The notes: generated by a model from the letters alone, not told the origin. 64,000 nucleotides of DNA from Scilla litardierei (GCA_030789695.1 CM061139.1:198373641-198437640), one strand, 5' to 3'; counted from the stretch's first letter, positions 23,961-37,289 are shown. Made by a program: numbers and translations.

Positions 23961-26900
23961 CCCCAACACAAATCTTTTATTTTATTTTTTTAAATGATTG
24001 AATTCGTTCATTTTGATCTTCATATTCTAAAACAACAAACCATCATTTTTCAAGTAAAACCAAGGTGTTTAGCTCATTCATCCACTCGTCACAAATTTAA
24101 CTTTCGATCAAGAATAGAACTTTTTATTATTGCTAAATGAACGAGCAAAAACCCTAAATTAAAATGAGAATTAGTTATTTAGAACGTTAGAATATGATGA
24201 TCAAAATAAACAAAAAAACACTCATAGGTATAATTTTTACCACTAACCAAGACATTTCCTACTTAATTAGCTAATACTTGTAATCCTCTTCTAAATATTC
24301 TAGGTACAATCTAGTTGTATGTACAATTGTTTGATTTGGCACTGTATTTCTTCATTGTGCATTTTTTGTTTTTCACTTTTTTTAAATTGTTATATAATTT
24401 AAATGTTGAATACATGTATTCATTTTCGTAATAGTTTACATGTTTATTTTGTTTGAAGAAACATACAGTTCTACGTTTGCACTAAGCAATGCAAAACTTA
24501 GGCTTAAGATCCAAATGTGTTGATTTAACCTAACTACTTGCAGCCAAATAGGTATGGTCCAAAGCCAGAATAATGATTTTCAGATTCACAGGGATATATC
24601 CCGAGCTGAGCTGTAATTGGTTGGAAGAGTTTATACAGATAAGAAGACATGAATCTCTCTAACCCCCCTGCTTATCGACCAACTCTGACCAAGCCACACC
24701 GCGCCAGTGGCACCGGCCATGTTGGGGTGTTGCAAACCAGAAAGGATCATAATCATTTAAGCACTTCATGTATCACTCTAATAGTAACAACAATTTGACA
24801 GCATTAAATAAGATTTATGTTCTTTAATAAGCACATCACATGGCTTTCTTCATCAAGCAACCACTCCTCATTCATTTGCAATCTAATATGCTTAGATTGA
24901 GATATATCACACATCCGTGTGGGTTTTTGTGCTGATATGCTAAAGCACAAGTGAAAAATTCTGTGTTTATTTGCAGCATAGGATACACAGGGCCAGTTTC
25001 AGAACAATTTTTATAGAGAGAATATCAGCCAAAGTTGTGACACAAAACTAACCATATTAATGCTGACCATGTCTTATAATGTTGAAAAAATTTCAGACAT
25101 CAAATTTTATAAAAGGACTAAAGAATGCCAAAATAAACAAAATTGTCCACATTCACAACAAGTAGCAATGCAATTGTTGGATATACAACTACCATAAAAC
25201 TGACATGTTAAGACAGGAAAAAAAATCATAACATGCAAACTCCTTAAGAAAGTAAAAAACTAGAATCAATCTAAATTATTGTATAAAATCAAATATTCTA
25301 CTTCCTTTTCATTCCAGGATTTTTCACCAATCATCCAAAGAGAAGACTCCAAATTTATCCGACCCCACTGGCCTGACTCCCCTGTGAAATATATGCAATT
25401 TTCGTTAAATCATAAACCTGAAATTCACAAGTAAAAACGGTATGCTTTTCATTGTGGTGCATCAACACATAATAGCTAACTGAAATCCCCAACATACAAT
25501 AACCCGGCTTAGTAAGCCACATAGAAAACACTTCACATTTTCATAGCAAATCGATGATCAGATTTCAGTCTGTGCAACTGTTAGTACGAAGACAGCAAGA
25601 CAACCTTGTGTCATAAAAAGGGGAAGAATGAGATACATGGTTCAAATCATGCATGCATAAATCATATGATCCTATAACAATATTCTGATGCATGAATCCG
25701 AGTTTGTAGCATTAGGTTACAAATTCTTTTTGGGAAAAAAACCTCAGGTGCCAGCTTCAGAATACATTCTTTAATTTAAGCATAACTACTTAATATCGAC
25801 TTAATAAATTTTCTCTAAAATATTCCAACGAACCAAGGATTTCCACAAATAAAAATGGGATATGATCCATCAAAAATTTCATAATACCAAGCAAAACAAC
25901 ATAAGTCAATAGTAAAATACAATGACTCCAAAAACAATACAGCTTACAATACTGCTTTAAAACGGTAAATCAAATCAATAATGACAATTTCATCGCATTA
26001 ATACGATACGTAGTAGATTAACATGTATGTGATAGACATGTTCAAGGGCCATGTACAATCTACTTGCATATGGGCAACTCACACGAGACATTTTTGTCAG
26101 AACTTGTAGATCAAAATTTCTCATTGAACATCTTGCTTGAGTTTAACAAGAACAAAATCTCAACAAGAATATTCAAGCTAAGTTTCTGGGATATCTAAGA
26201 AGTTTAATCCAGCTAGCCCATATCGAAAAAAATGTTTGATAAGATTGACTAATTTTCAAAAATATCAAAGAAAAAAGCTTTAGAAAAAAACAAATCTGAT
26301 GAACTCCTTTAAGACTCGTGCCATTTTCAAGGCATACAAGATATCAAAATGTAATGCACTTGAAAGTTCAACTGGAAGCTTAAGCAAAAAATCCAGAATT
26401 CCAAAGATCTGTAATACAGTTTTACCGATGTGTAAATCTAACCAAAGCCTTACGGATATTATCAAAAGCTTAAGTTGGAGAGAGAAAACAAAAAATTACA
26501 CTTTCTAATATGTTGAAAATATTTTGGATTTATCGTGCAAACTGCAAAGCAACTTGCTAAAAGGGGCAATGAATCTACTATTTACTTTCAGCTAAAAGTT
26601 AATTTTGGTTTAGTTGTTCGCAAAGTAACATAATCAAGCAGGAAAGTTAGAAGAACACCTCTGTGATTGGTCACATATTGGCATCCAAGCAATTCCTAGG
26701 TGAACCATACCATTCTATTTGACCTCTTCTAGAGAAAAAGAAATTAAACCAAAACACTTAATAACATGATAAAGAGGCCACATTCCCAAGAATACAGTGA
26801 AGCGGTGGACAGTACAGAGACGTAGACATCCAATGGTAGCCGCGAACGTGGAGAAGAAATAGAAATTTCAAACCCCTAGTTGTGCCTCATAAGAAACTTG

Positions 26901-27281
26901 TGTGTAGTGGCGATGCATCTCAAATGTTAGAGCCTAACAGCACCAGCTTCCCTGGATTAAATTTCATTGCCAACATGACCAGAAATTAAAAGGCACTCAA
27001 ATATACTTCAAAACTGCTATGAAAAAGAAAGGCACGCTATCAAAACCTTGAGGTGTTTTACGCTACAGTCACCACCTAAGAAGCATGGACACTAGCACAG
27101 GACAAGGATATGGCATGGATAAGGCAATTCCACAGAAAGTAGAACATGGGGCATCATGATGAAACCAAATATTTATAAATAAGAAAGAGATTGCATGTAT
27201 TCGATCACGCAAAAACATGCCCATGCATAAAAGGACAAGCACATATTTCTACTCATATATTAATATACAACAATTACAATC
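23961..27281. other. AT-rich stretch without recognised genes
   Basis: I see no conserved protein motif on either strand across this 3.3 kb, and no LTR or TIR pair that I could match. Short C runs occur near 23745 and 23955. It may include long introns or untranslated parts of a gene I cannot identify, but nothing in the sequence supports that. Confidence 0.45.
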
Positions 27282-27329
27282 TAATGGTCATTGGCTCTAC
27301 AATTTTATATGTAGAGCCAATGACCATTA
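27282..27329. repeat. Perfect 20-bp-stem hairpin with adjacent direct copy
   Basis: TAATGGTCATTGGCTCTACA (27282-27301) pairs perfectly with 27310-27329 across an 8-nt AT loop. A further direct copy of the left arm and loop lies at about 27360-27392. This could be a tiny MITE end pair or a foldback RNA source; no protein context. Confidence 0.85.
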
Positions 27330-27866
27330 CTATCACGTATTTCTATGACTTCCTAAAAAGTAATGGTCATTGGCTCTACAATTTTATATGTAGGAGTTTC
27401 ACATATCTCGTTTTTTAGATCAAACATATTCAAACCAATTATAGTTTGGGACTAGTCAAAATTTTGATGACTTTTAATCTTAATCATCAAAAACTTTTCA
27501 AATATGTAATAAGCATTAACAAAAAAGCATATGAATAATATATGATAGGGATCAAAAAGTTTTTTAAAAGTGTCATAAGAAGTGTCTGAAACATGTCTAA
27601 GAAGCTTCAGCGCATGACATGGAAATTGGCATGTCCACCACAGATTCGGCTTCATGTCAAAAGTACCCATACTACATATATTACCACTTCCAATGATCCA
27701 CAGACAGGGACATCTGACCCTACATTCTGCTCCGAAGAAAATAAAGTGTTAATGAAATTAGATAGAAAATAGAAAATGTAAATACCATAGTTGCAGTTGT
27801 CACAGATAAAGAACCAACTACACGTGTGCGGGCAGGTCCAAAAAGAATTAAGTCAATTACCAAGGA
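27330..27866. other. Spacer before the inverted-duplicate Harbinger element
   Basis: Apart from the repeated hairpin arm at about 27360-27392, nothing recognised. Confidence 0.4.
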
Positions 27867-28439
27867 TTAGAGCATCTCCAACCACACTCCATATCTGCAA
27901 ATTTGTAGTTTTGCCCTACAATCACACTGCAAAAAAACTGCAAATTTGCAGAATGCTACAGTAACCTGGAAAATTAGGAAAGATATAAGAAATGCACTGT
28001 CACTCAATTTTTCAAAAGTAGCCATTGGAGCTCCTTGATGGCGGTTGGAATTTGATTTCAATTTGATTTCCCCTTCTCGACTGCAAACTTCTCCATGTCT
28101 CTACTTTTTTTCTTTGTTTTTTTTGGGTTTTTTTGTCAGCCGACACAAAACTAGAGACAAAGAGAGGAAGAGGAGAAAGAGAAAATGATTTAGTTTTTTC
28201 TACTCGAATGATACGACAAGATTTTCTCGGCTTCTTGAAAGAGCTGGAGGATTTTTCTCAATTTGCCATAACATATGTTCCATTAAAAAATAAAAAATGA
28301 ATTGAAAAATACATTTCTTCATTGTCACAACACATGTTCTTACACTAACAAGCATATATTACATTACTGAAAATACATTTATTCATTGTCATGCCTCTGC
28401 CATAAGTGCTCAACCCGCCTGTTTCGAAGCTCAAAACAA

Positions 28440-29287
28440 GCATCTTTATCCTGAATCTTCTTATGTCGAGCGAGGAATAATCAAAACCGTTGGTTCACGT
28501 TGGTCTCCATATCTTTGGCTCTAGAAGGTTCATCGTGAGCAACAAAATCTGGTTCCTTGTCGCGTTCATCTTCCACAGTCATATTATATAGTATCAACCA
28601 AGCAGTCATGATACTGTGTAGCACTCGTTTATCCCAAAAACGTGGTAGTTATTTAATGATAGCAAATCGTGCCTGAAGTACTCCGGAAGCTTACTCCACA
28701 TCTTTTCGATATTTTTCTTGCATAACAGCAAAATGCTGCTTCATTAGACCATGTGGTTGGGATATATTTGAACGAAGTCAGACCATTTGGGATATATCCC
28801 ATCGGCCAAATAGTAACCAGTGACGTATTTTTTCCTAAGACATTATAATTAGTAGGATGAGTTTTGCCTTGTTCTAGTTTGTCAAATAAATTTAACGACT
28901 GTAGTACATTAATATCATTGTTAAATCCAGATAATCCAAAATAAGCATGTCATATCCATAAGTCATCTGAGAATACAGTCTCAATAATAATCATCGATCC
29001 TCCATGACGTCCTGAGTAATGTCCTACCCAAGCAATTGGACAATTCATGCCAAGTGCATGCAGTCAATACTAGACAAGCAGTTGGACAATTTTCCATGCC
29101 CAATGCACGGAGTCAAGACTACCGAACATTCCTGAAATCTCTCGTTCTTCGTGTTTTCTTAGCGGCCTTACAATGTCGTCTGGAGTAAGATGCATCAAAT
29201 ATTCTTCTACAAACACTTCTATGATTACTCGACAAAACCTTTTATAAGAGCATGATGTCTTTAAGTTCTATGTCCATCAACTGACAT
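28440..29287 (-). pseudogene. Left-arm Harbinger transposase fragment
   Basis: Read on the minus strand from about 29287: remnants of GFVE, then EEYLMHLTPDDIV and GMFGSLDSVHWAW, the plant Harbinger core before and around the first catalytic aspartate (the D of SLDSVHW). Downstream it keeps text matching the C-terminal part of the right-arm copy, including HNMTVEDERD-like sequence around 28560-28610. It lacks the N-terminal third. Stops and shifts are frequent. Confidence 0.7.
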
Positions 29288-29469
29288 GTTTCATTAAAAT
29301 ATGAGTTTTTCAAATGAATTATCTTGGGCCGGCTCTTTGTCATCTTCAGATGGCAAGACTCTCGTTCTTTGCTTATAAGAATGTGAGCAAGAATTGGTTA
29401 AGATAGAGGAGTAAGTCTTAGAGCAACTATATAATCGTCATCTTCAAGAGAGCAAGACTACAAAACATA

Positions 29470-30517
29470 GAGGCTCGATTACTGGGCATGTGATAATCAA
29501 TCGTAAAAGAGAAGAAGGTAACTCTCGACTTTAGCAAGATTTTTTCTCTGAGAGCTCTATATATGGGAAAACTTTTTTCGCAGAAGGTTCTGATGTCGAA
29601 GTAATTTGTTCCTTCACATTTTCAATGAAGTCAAAAGGCATGACAATTTTTTTGTGCAGAAGAAATATAATTTTGGTAAATTGGAATTATCAACTTTACA
29701 GAAGGTAACAACAGCACACTGCATGTCAGCAAATATTAGAGATAAATATATTAGGATTGGTGAGCCAATCACAATCCAATGCTTGAAAAGGTTTTGACGA
29801 GCAATCATAGAAGTGTTCAGAGAAGAATATTTGAGGCATCCTACTCCAGACGATATTGTAAGATTGCTAAGAAAAGATGAAGAACGAGGGTTTCTGCGAA
29901 TGTTAGATAATCTTGATTGCATGCACTGTGTATGGAAAAATTGTCCAACTGATTGGGCAAGACGGGACATCACTCAAAACGTCATGAAGGACCAACTATC
30001 ATTCTTGAGGCCGTAGCCTCGTATGACTTATGAATATGGCATGCTTATTTTGGATTACCTGAATCTAACAATGATATTAATGTACTGCAATTGTCAAATT
30101 TATTTGACAAACTAGCACGAGATAAAGCTCCTGCTAATTATAATATCTTAGGAAAAAATTATGACACTGTATTTGGCCGATAGGATATACCCCAAATGGT
30201 CTACACTTATACAAACAATATCTCAATCACAGTGTCTAAAGAAGCAGCACTTTGCTGTTATGCAAGAAAGATATCGAGAAGATGTGGAGCAAGCTTTCGG
30301 AGTACTTCAGACACGATTTGCTATAATTAAAGGATCATCGCGTTTTTGGAATAAACAGATGATGCACGACATCATGATTGCTTCTGTAATACTGCATAAT
30401 ATGACGGTAGAAGATGAACGCGATGAAAAACCAGATTTTGCCGATCACAAGGAACCCTCTAAAGTCGAAGATATAAAGACCAACGTGGACAAACGATTCC
30501 GATTATTCCTCGCTTGA
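29470..30517 (+). pseudogene. Right-arm Harbinger transposase pseudogene
   Basis: The plus strand gives NRKREEGNSRL (about 29495), NEVKRHDNFFVQKK, IRIGEPITIQCLKRF, EEYLRHPTPDDIVRLLRK, MLDNLDCMHCVWKNCP (first catalytic Asp in LDCMH), ADRIYPKWSTLIQTIS, and EDVEQAFGVLQTRFAIIKG (third catalytic Glu in the VEQAFGVLQ block). It ends RFRLFLA with TGA at 30515-30517. At least four stops or shifts interrupt it (near 29797, 30016, 30090-30160). This is the fuller of the two arm copies and closely follows the HARBI1/ALP1-type nuclease layout. Confidence 0.85.
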
Positions 30518-31095
30518 CATAAGAAGATGCAGGATAGATAGGCTCATTTTAATCTTTGAAACAGGCTGGTTGAGCACTTATAGCAGAGCCATGGCAATGA
30601 ATAAATGTATTTTCAGTAATGTAATCTATGCGTGCTATTTTAGGAACTTGTGTTATGTGAATGGAGAAATGTATTGCATTTTTTTAAATTTTTAATGGGA
30701 CATGTGCTATGGAAAAATTGAGAAAATCCTCCAACTCCAAGAAGCTAAGAAAATCCAGCCATATCATTCGAGTAAAAAAAATTGTACCTTTTTCTCTTTC
30801 TCCTCTTCATGTCACTGTCTCCCGCTTTGTGTCGGCTGAGAAACCCCAAAAAACAAAGGGAAAAAAATTGAGACCAGAGTACTTTGCAGTTGAGAAGGGA
30901 CAATCAAATTCCAAAAGGCAGCATGGAGCTCCAACGGCTACTTCTGAGAAATGGAGTGGCACGACATTTCTTTTCTCTCCAAATTTGCAGGAGTACTATT
31001 GTAGCATATCTGCAAATTTGACAATTTATTGCAATGTGATTAGAGTGCAAAAAAACTACAAATTTACATATATGGTGCGGTTGGAGATGCTCTAA

Positions 31096-33703
31096 GGGGA
31101 ACACTCGGTCCCACCTAGAAAATCAAAAAGGCTCAAGGACACATATAAAAAGGTTTTAGGCTTAGGGACAAAAAAGATGGAGTCGTCTTCCTAAATGCTA
31201 ACTATATCATTGTGGTGCTCAAAAAACTTGTCAATGAAAATGTGACTACTTTAAATATGCAGAAACAGAATGAGAAACTAGTTTATTCATTATTTCGCAA
31301 TGCACCAATCAGCCGGCATACAATTACGTACAAACTTCTAAGTTTAATGTTCACCATCCTTTTGTCATGGCATAATTGAAATTTTAAAACTAGCAAACCA
31401 TTATGAACTTCTGCAAGACATATCACCACTCAGCATTTAATGATATGGCATTACCTACAATCATAAACCATTATCCCTATATCCAATATCTGAATCTCAG
31501 AATCCATATGGACTTATAGCTTTACTATGCAAAACTAACTAAGCTTCAAAGATTTATATGATAATCTTAACCATACTTGTAACCAATAACGAATATGCAT
31601 TTTATGCACAATTCAATTTAATGATTATTATCAACGGTCTTCAAAAGTTAAATTTATTTTCAGTTAATGATGTCATACCCAATGTAATATCTTCATCAAT
31701 TATCCACGAATCATCTTTTCAACCATACTATATTGCATGTGTACCTAAGCATTGCAATAGACAAATCCTCCAAATGTTAATATTCCCATATTCTATGATC
31801 ATATGTACGGGTGTGAATGTCTTCTAATAATGCCCCAGAATCCACTTTTATGAAGCTTCGGGAATCTGAAGCCTCAGATTGTAAATCCTGATTCCATTTA
31901 CCGGGATGCCGATATCATAGATAAGCATGGGTATTTTTAATCAAATTATTATTGTATGTGGATGGTTCTTCGCTTCTTCATACTTTTCCATCCACAAGAT
32001 ATTGATTTATTGATATAAACAGATGTACATGGAGATGGTTTTGAGTCCAAAATTTGCTCGATATCAACTTTTTAAACCAGATATATCACATTAGATTATA
32101 GTTGCAATTAAGGTATCAACTTGTAAGTTGATAAATAAAGATATAAACAAGAAGATTAAAGGGACAAAAAAAGTAACATCAATGCAGAAACAGTAACCAT
32201 ATGAATAATACGAGACTTTGGAATATTATGTTAAAGGATAGACCAACAACATCAACCTTCCCCTTGATCCTACAAAATTATAACCTAAATCAGGTCGCGT
32301 CAGCAATGCGTTATAGGTGGCTAAAGAGGGTGTGCAATACCAAGGTACCAAGTTAAATTGTTTCGGAGTTTGCCATCTTAAAACAAATTCTCTTGATAGA
32401 ATATAATATGAGTATCGACCTAGATATTAATCTGATCACTTTTCATAACAGTTAAATGAATGGAATGCTGATTTGTGTGGTTTTCCAATGTTGTAAGAGT
32501 TAGTGGTGTCATCATGTAGAAATAAAACATCTACTAAGATTTAACTGTCTCTTCTATTAGATTAGAATTTAGCCATTTTCTCTATGATAACCACGATATG
32601 TATTCTTACATGAACATCCTACAATACAGTGATCCTAGTATTATGAGGCTATGAGCTGACTGGATGGGTCTGAGGAAAAATTTAATGTGATTCAGTTTCA
32701 CTCCCTGGTGTAGGGAAGCCAAACCATAGAAACTCAATTTTTCATATTGGAGTAAAGCAACAAGCTGCGCATAGCTTTCCAATAACAAACATTTGCCCTA
32801 CTCAATTTGCATATCTTTTTTTTTTCAAATCTCTCGAATAACTAAATCATGCCATGAGCATCATCGAGTAAAATGCGCCAAAAATATTAAAATTACCACT
32901 GACCTTCTTTCCCTCTGGCGGTCACTGCACTTTCATCCATATACCTCAAACTCATCCGAGCATTCACGTGTAGGCCTCTCCTCCCATACCGAAATCCCCA
33001 AGTTAAAGAACTCAAAAAATGCATCAAGCTCCGGCACATAATGGTTAAAAAAATACTGGCTAACCGAAGCAAAAGATAACCACAAGAAGAATATATTCGT
33101 AAATACACACAGAAACCAACCAAAATCACATAAATTCTACAGATTTACAGGGGGAAAAAAGAGGAAGAAATTTTTTAAGAAAACCGTCATCGTCGATGAT
33201 GAGACCTTGACGAGCTACTCTTTCGGCATGCCCAGCGTGTCAACATCCAATCTGGCTGCATCAAATCAGTTGAATCACCATATCAAAACTCTATAGGTGG
33301 CTGTCAGAAATTTATGTTGCAGGCTAAAAATTTTAGGGCACAAAGTTTATGCAGCAAGAAAGAAATAAAGATAGAAAGTTGAAAGTGGAGAAAATACCAG
33401 AGAGTTTTAATGAATAGATTGCCCTTTCAATAGCAAGCTATTCGTTGAAAAACATTCAGCACATGAAACCAGTATGTGAGTATTTCATCAAACAGATACC
33501 AACACCAACTATTCCAACAACCATCAATCCCATGCACAAAACTAGTATCAAACAAAGTTACTGTCTTCACATAACTGAACATTTAAACATAAGTCAACAA
33601 ACCCTCATCCAATAGACACTAAACACTAAACACTAACTAGATTAGCAGAGGGAATAAACGATTTAAACAAACTAGGTAACAATTTGTAAACATTAGCAGC
33701 AGA
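31096..33703. other. AT-rich region 3' of the H2A.Z gene
   Basis: The part next to 33703 should contain the H2A.Z 3' untranslated region (minus strand). A short minus-strand reading at about 33040-32945 (PELDAFFEFFNLGISVWEE) has a protein-like look and ends in a stop; it could be an orphan exon or chance. The rest is AT-rich with no motif recognised. Confidence 0.4.
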
Positions 33704-34169
33704 TCACTCTTTGGACGACTTGTTGATAAGCGACTTGTGGATGTGCGGGATGACTCCTCCCCCGGCGATCGTGCCCTTGATCAGCGTGTCGAGCTCCTCG
33801 TCACCACGAATCGCCAGCTGGAGGTGGCGCGGGGTGATGCGCTTCACCTTCAGGTCCTTGCTGGCGTTGCCGGCGAGCTCCAGCACCTCAGCAGTCAGGT
33901 ACTCGAGGATCGCCGCCGAATATACGGCCGCCGTAGCTCCCACACGGCCGTTCGCGGCGATCCTAGACTTCAGCTGCCGGTGGATACGCCCAACGGGGAA
34001 CTGGAAAACCCCTGAATTAGAAGAAAATAAAGAGGTGTGGAAGTTATAGAAGAACTTTTACCTGAAGCCCCGCGCGAGAAGATCGAGAGACGGGCTTCTT
34101 CTTGTCCTTATCTTTGTTGGCAGCCGTCGTTTTAGCAGCCAAGAGCCCCTTTCCTCCTTTACCTGCCAT
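33704..34169 (-). CDS. H2A.Z: Histone H2A.Z, two exons, 134 aa
   Basis: Exon 1 is 34169-34062 and exon 2 is 34000-33704, with a 61-bp GT-AG intron (34061-34001) splitting GLQ from [11 protein letters not shown]. The 405 coding bases are intact and give 134 residues, the usual length of plant H2A.Z. Diagnostic features: [15 protein letters not shown] start, SRAGLQ and FPVGRIHR in the first histone-fold helix, then [40 protein letters not shown], and the docking-domain sequence [16 protein letters not shown] typical of Z rather than canonical H2A. The variant is placed into nucleosomes near transcription start sites by the SWR1 complex and acts in temperature and stress responses (family knowledge). 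No neighbouring histone gene is seen. Confidence 0.96.
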
Positions 34170-34946
34170 CTTCTTCCTGAAATCGGACAACAGTTCGGAT
34201 CAAAACCCTAAAAATCGGAAAAAATCGATGGAGAGATTCAATAGAAAAGGATTTGAAGTCTATTTGAGACAAATCGTCAGGAATCGGATGGAATTAGAAA
34301 ACACACACAAGCCTTACACAGATCTGAACAGGAAAAAATGGAGGGACCTTTTTTTGGTTGGAGAGCAGGGCAGTCGAATGAGATGGGGGGAATCGAAATA
34401 TTATCGAGGATGAGGAGAGAGAAAGAGGGCGGTTCGGCTCGTTCGGGTAATAAATAGAGGGACGTATTTGGGCACGGGCGATTACTTTTGGGGGGACGAT
34501 CGGAATTTTTCAAAATTTCGCCGCTTTACACAATTGCACATGACCTAAAAATGACTAGTGCAGCAATGTTCTTTGTGGTGCAACATGGATGAAATCTGAT
34601 TGGGTTTTAACATTTACGGTAGAGAGAAGTATGATGACGATAATGCCCCCATGACTAGGTTGACCGATCTTGACGTCGGTTTCGTTTTTGTTCCGATATT
34701 TGGCTCTTTATTTTGAGTTCAATTTCGGGCCCTGTGTCGACTGTGGGAGTTACTATGCGAACATGCCTAATGGCGGCTTGCACAGACCCCTTATTTATGA
34801 GTTTGCCCTTGCAAACGTACATTCAACGGGGGAAGAAGAGCGTGATGAGATTTTGAAGGGGGAGATGTATGATTGAAGATTATACTTCAGTAGTGGGACT
34901 GTGGGAACCTCGCTGACCTGGACAAATGGGGTCCTCGTGCGTCCAC
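34170..34946. other. H2A.Z 5' flank and spacer
   Basis: 34170-34460 (minus strand) is the likely 5' untranslated region and promoter of H2A.Z; ACCCTAAAAATC-type telobox-like text near 34204 is common in promoters of replication and histone genes. 34460-34946 shows nothing recognised before the TAA target of the large Harbinger element. Confidence 0.45.
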
Positions 34947-35193
34947 TAAGGGCCCGTTTCTTTGGTTGAAAGTGGGTTTTGAGAATCTTGGAGGGGTGTG
35001 GAATCTTTGGAGAGAGAAAAGAAGAGTTTTGTGTTTCTTTTGTTGGAAGTGGGTTTGGAAAGTGCGATTGGGACGTGTATGCGGGTCCCACACAAGAATC
35101 TTGTGTTTCTTTGGTTGAATGTGGGATTGGGAATGTTGGAAGAAGTTAGTTGAGATTGGGGTGATGATAAACAAGGTGAGATTACCCCGTTGA

Positions 35194-37245
35194 TAGGGAA
35201 TGCATAGGAAACACATGATAGAAGAGGGTGAGAAGAGATAACCCAATGTCCCAGCTGCAAGGCATATACATTCCCAGATTCATCAGATATACCATAGTGC
35301 CACGACAAGGCATACATATATAAATCAAGTAGGGAATGCATAGGAAACACATGATAGAAGAGGGTGAGAAGAGATAACCCAATGTCACAGCTGCAAGGCA
35401 TATAAATTTCCAGATTCATCAGATATACCATGGTGCCACAGCACTGCATACATATATTATATCAAGTATGGAATGCATAGGAAACACTAGATAAAAGAGG
35501 TTGAGAAGAGATAACCCAATGTCACAGATGCAAGGCATATAAATTCCCAGATTCATCAGACATACCATGGTGCCACAGAAATGCATACATATATTATATC
35601 AAGTAGGGAATGCATAGGTAACACTAGATAAAAGAGGGTGAGAAGAGATAACCCAATGTCACAGCTGCAAGGCATATAAATTCCCAGATTCATCAGACAT
35701 ACCATGGTGCCGCAGAAATGCATACATATATTATATCAAGTAGGGAATGCATAGGAAACACTAGATAAAAGAGGGTGAGAAGAGATAACCCAATGTCACA
35801 GCTGCAAGGCATATAAATTCCCAGATTCATCAGACATACCATGGTGCCACAGAAATGCATACATATATTATATCAAGTAGGGAATGCATAGGTAACACTA
35901 GATAAAAGAGGGTGAGAAGAGATAACCCAATGTCACAGCTGCAAGGCATATAAATTCCCAGATTCATCAGATATACCATGGTGCCACAGCACTGCATACA
36001 TATATTATATCAAGTAGGGAATGCATAGGAAACACTAGATAAAAGAGGTTGAGAAGAGATAACCATATGTCACAGCTGCAAGGCATATAAATTCCCAGAT
36101 TCATCAGATATACCATGGTGCCACAGCACTGCATACATATATTATATCAAGTAGGGAATGCATAGTAAACACTAGATAAAAGAGGGTGAGAAGAGATAAC
36201 CCAATGTCACAGCTGCAAGGCATATAAATTCCCAGATTCATCAGACATACCATTGTGCCACAGAAATGCATACATATATTATATCAAGTAGGGAATGCAT
36301 AGGAAACACTAGATAAAAGAGGGTGAGAAGAGATAACCCAATGTCACAGCTGCAAGGCATATAAATTCCCAGATTCATCAGACATACCATGGTGCCACAG
36401 CACTGCATACATATATTATATCAAGTAGGGAATGCATAGGTAACACTAGATAAAAGAGTGTGAGAAGAGATAACCCAATGTCACAGATGCAAGGCATATA
36501 AATTCCCAGATTCATCAGACATACCATGGTGCCACAGAAATGCATACATATATTATATCAAGTAGGGAATACATAGGAAACACTAGATAAAAGAGGGTGA
36601 GAAGAGATAACCCAATGTCACAGCTGCAAGGCATATAAATTCCCAGATTCATCAAATATACCATGGTGCCACAGAAATGCATACATATATTATATCAAGT
36701 AGGGAATGCATAGGAAACACTAGATAAAAGAGGGTGAGAAGAGATAACCCAATGTCACAGCTGCAAGGCATATAAATTCCCAGATTCATCAGACATACCA
36801 TGGTGCCACAGAAATGCATACATATATTATATCAAGTAGGGAATGCATAGGTAACACTAGATAAAAGAGGGTGAGAAGAGATAACCCAATGTCACAGCTG
36901 CAAGGCATATAAATTCCCAGATTCATCAGATATACCATGGTGCCACAGCACTGCATACATATATTATATCAAGTAGGGAATGCATAGGAAACACTAGATA
37001 AAAGAGGTTGAGAAGAGATAACCATATGTCACAGCTGCAAGGCATATAAATTCCCAGATTCATCAGATATACCATGGTGCCACAGCACTGCATACATATA
37101 TTATATCAAGTAGGGAATGCATAGTAAACACTAGATAAAAGAGGGTGAGAAGAGATAACCCAATGTCACAGCTGCAAGGCATATAAATTCCCAGATTCAT
37201 CAGACATACCATTGTGCCACAAAAATGCATACATATATAAAACAA
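35194..37245. repeat. 137-bp tandem array, 15 units, with a 7-unit higher-order repeat
   Basis: Units begin TAGGGAATGCATAGG and follow one another at 136-137 bp (starts 35194, 35330, 35467, 35604 and so on to 37111). Unit-specific variants recur 959 bp apart: the GAGGTTGAG plus CCATATGTC variant at 36015 and 36974, the GCATAGTAAAC variant at 36152 and 37111, the CATAGGTAAC variant at 35878 and 36837. So a block of seven units was duplicated as a whole. Similarity is high throughout, apart from the older first two units. Entirely inside the Harbinger element. Confidence 0.95.
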
Positions 37246-37289
37246 CTACGGTTTTGGAACATAGTAAAAAAGTTCACTGTATCTACCCA

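Larger units (their letters stand above)
27870..31092. mobile_element. PIF/Harbinger element rebuilt as a large inverted repeat (3.2 kb)
   Basis: Both ends read GAGCATCTCCAACC inward and are flanked by TTA (27867-27869) and TAA (31093-31095), imperfect copies of the 3-bp Harbinger target. The left arm (27870 to about 29287) is an inverted copy of the right arm (about 29722-31092) along its whole length, including the non-coding subterminal parts, with many substitutions and small gaps. The spacer (about 29288-29721) holds the N-terminal transposase region present only once. Each arm carries its own decayed transposase, diverging from the centre. The arms could pair in a single transcript. Confidence 0.85.

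Noticed and set aside
32893..33129. Possible orphan exon (PELDAFFEFFNLGISVWEE, or its alternative frame)
   Set aside because: Protein-like look but no family recognised, an early stop, and no second exon; noted only in the spacer entry.
33704..34169. Canonical H2A instead of H2A.Z
   Set aside because: The [16 protein letters not shown] docking region and [19 protein letters not shown] sequence are those of the Z variant.
34946..35449. Long minus-strand open frames across the 137-bp repeats (also 37063-37245 and 39342-39939)
   Set aside because: They are repeat-unit translations (MPCS...HWVISSHPLL-type) that recur with the array and have no domain.
35194..37245. Regular repeats resembling a CRISPR array
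   Set aside because: Units are continuous 137-bp copies without unique spacers, in plant nuclear DNA; a satellite explains them.
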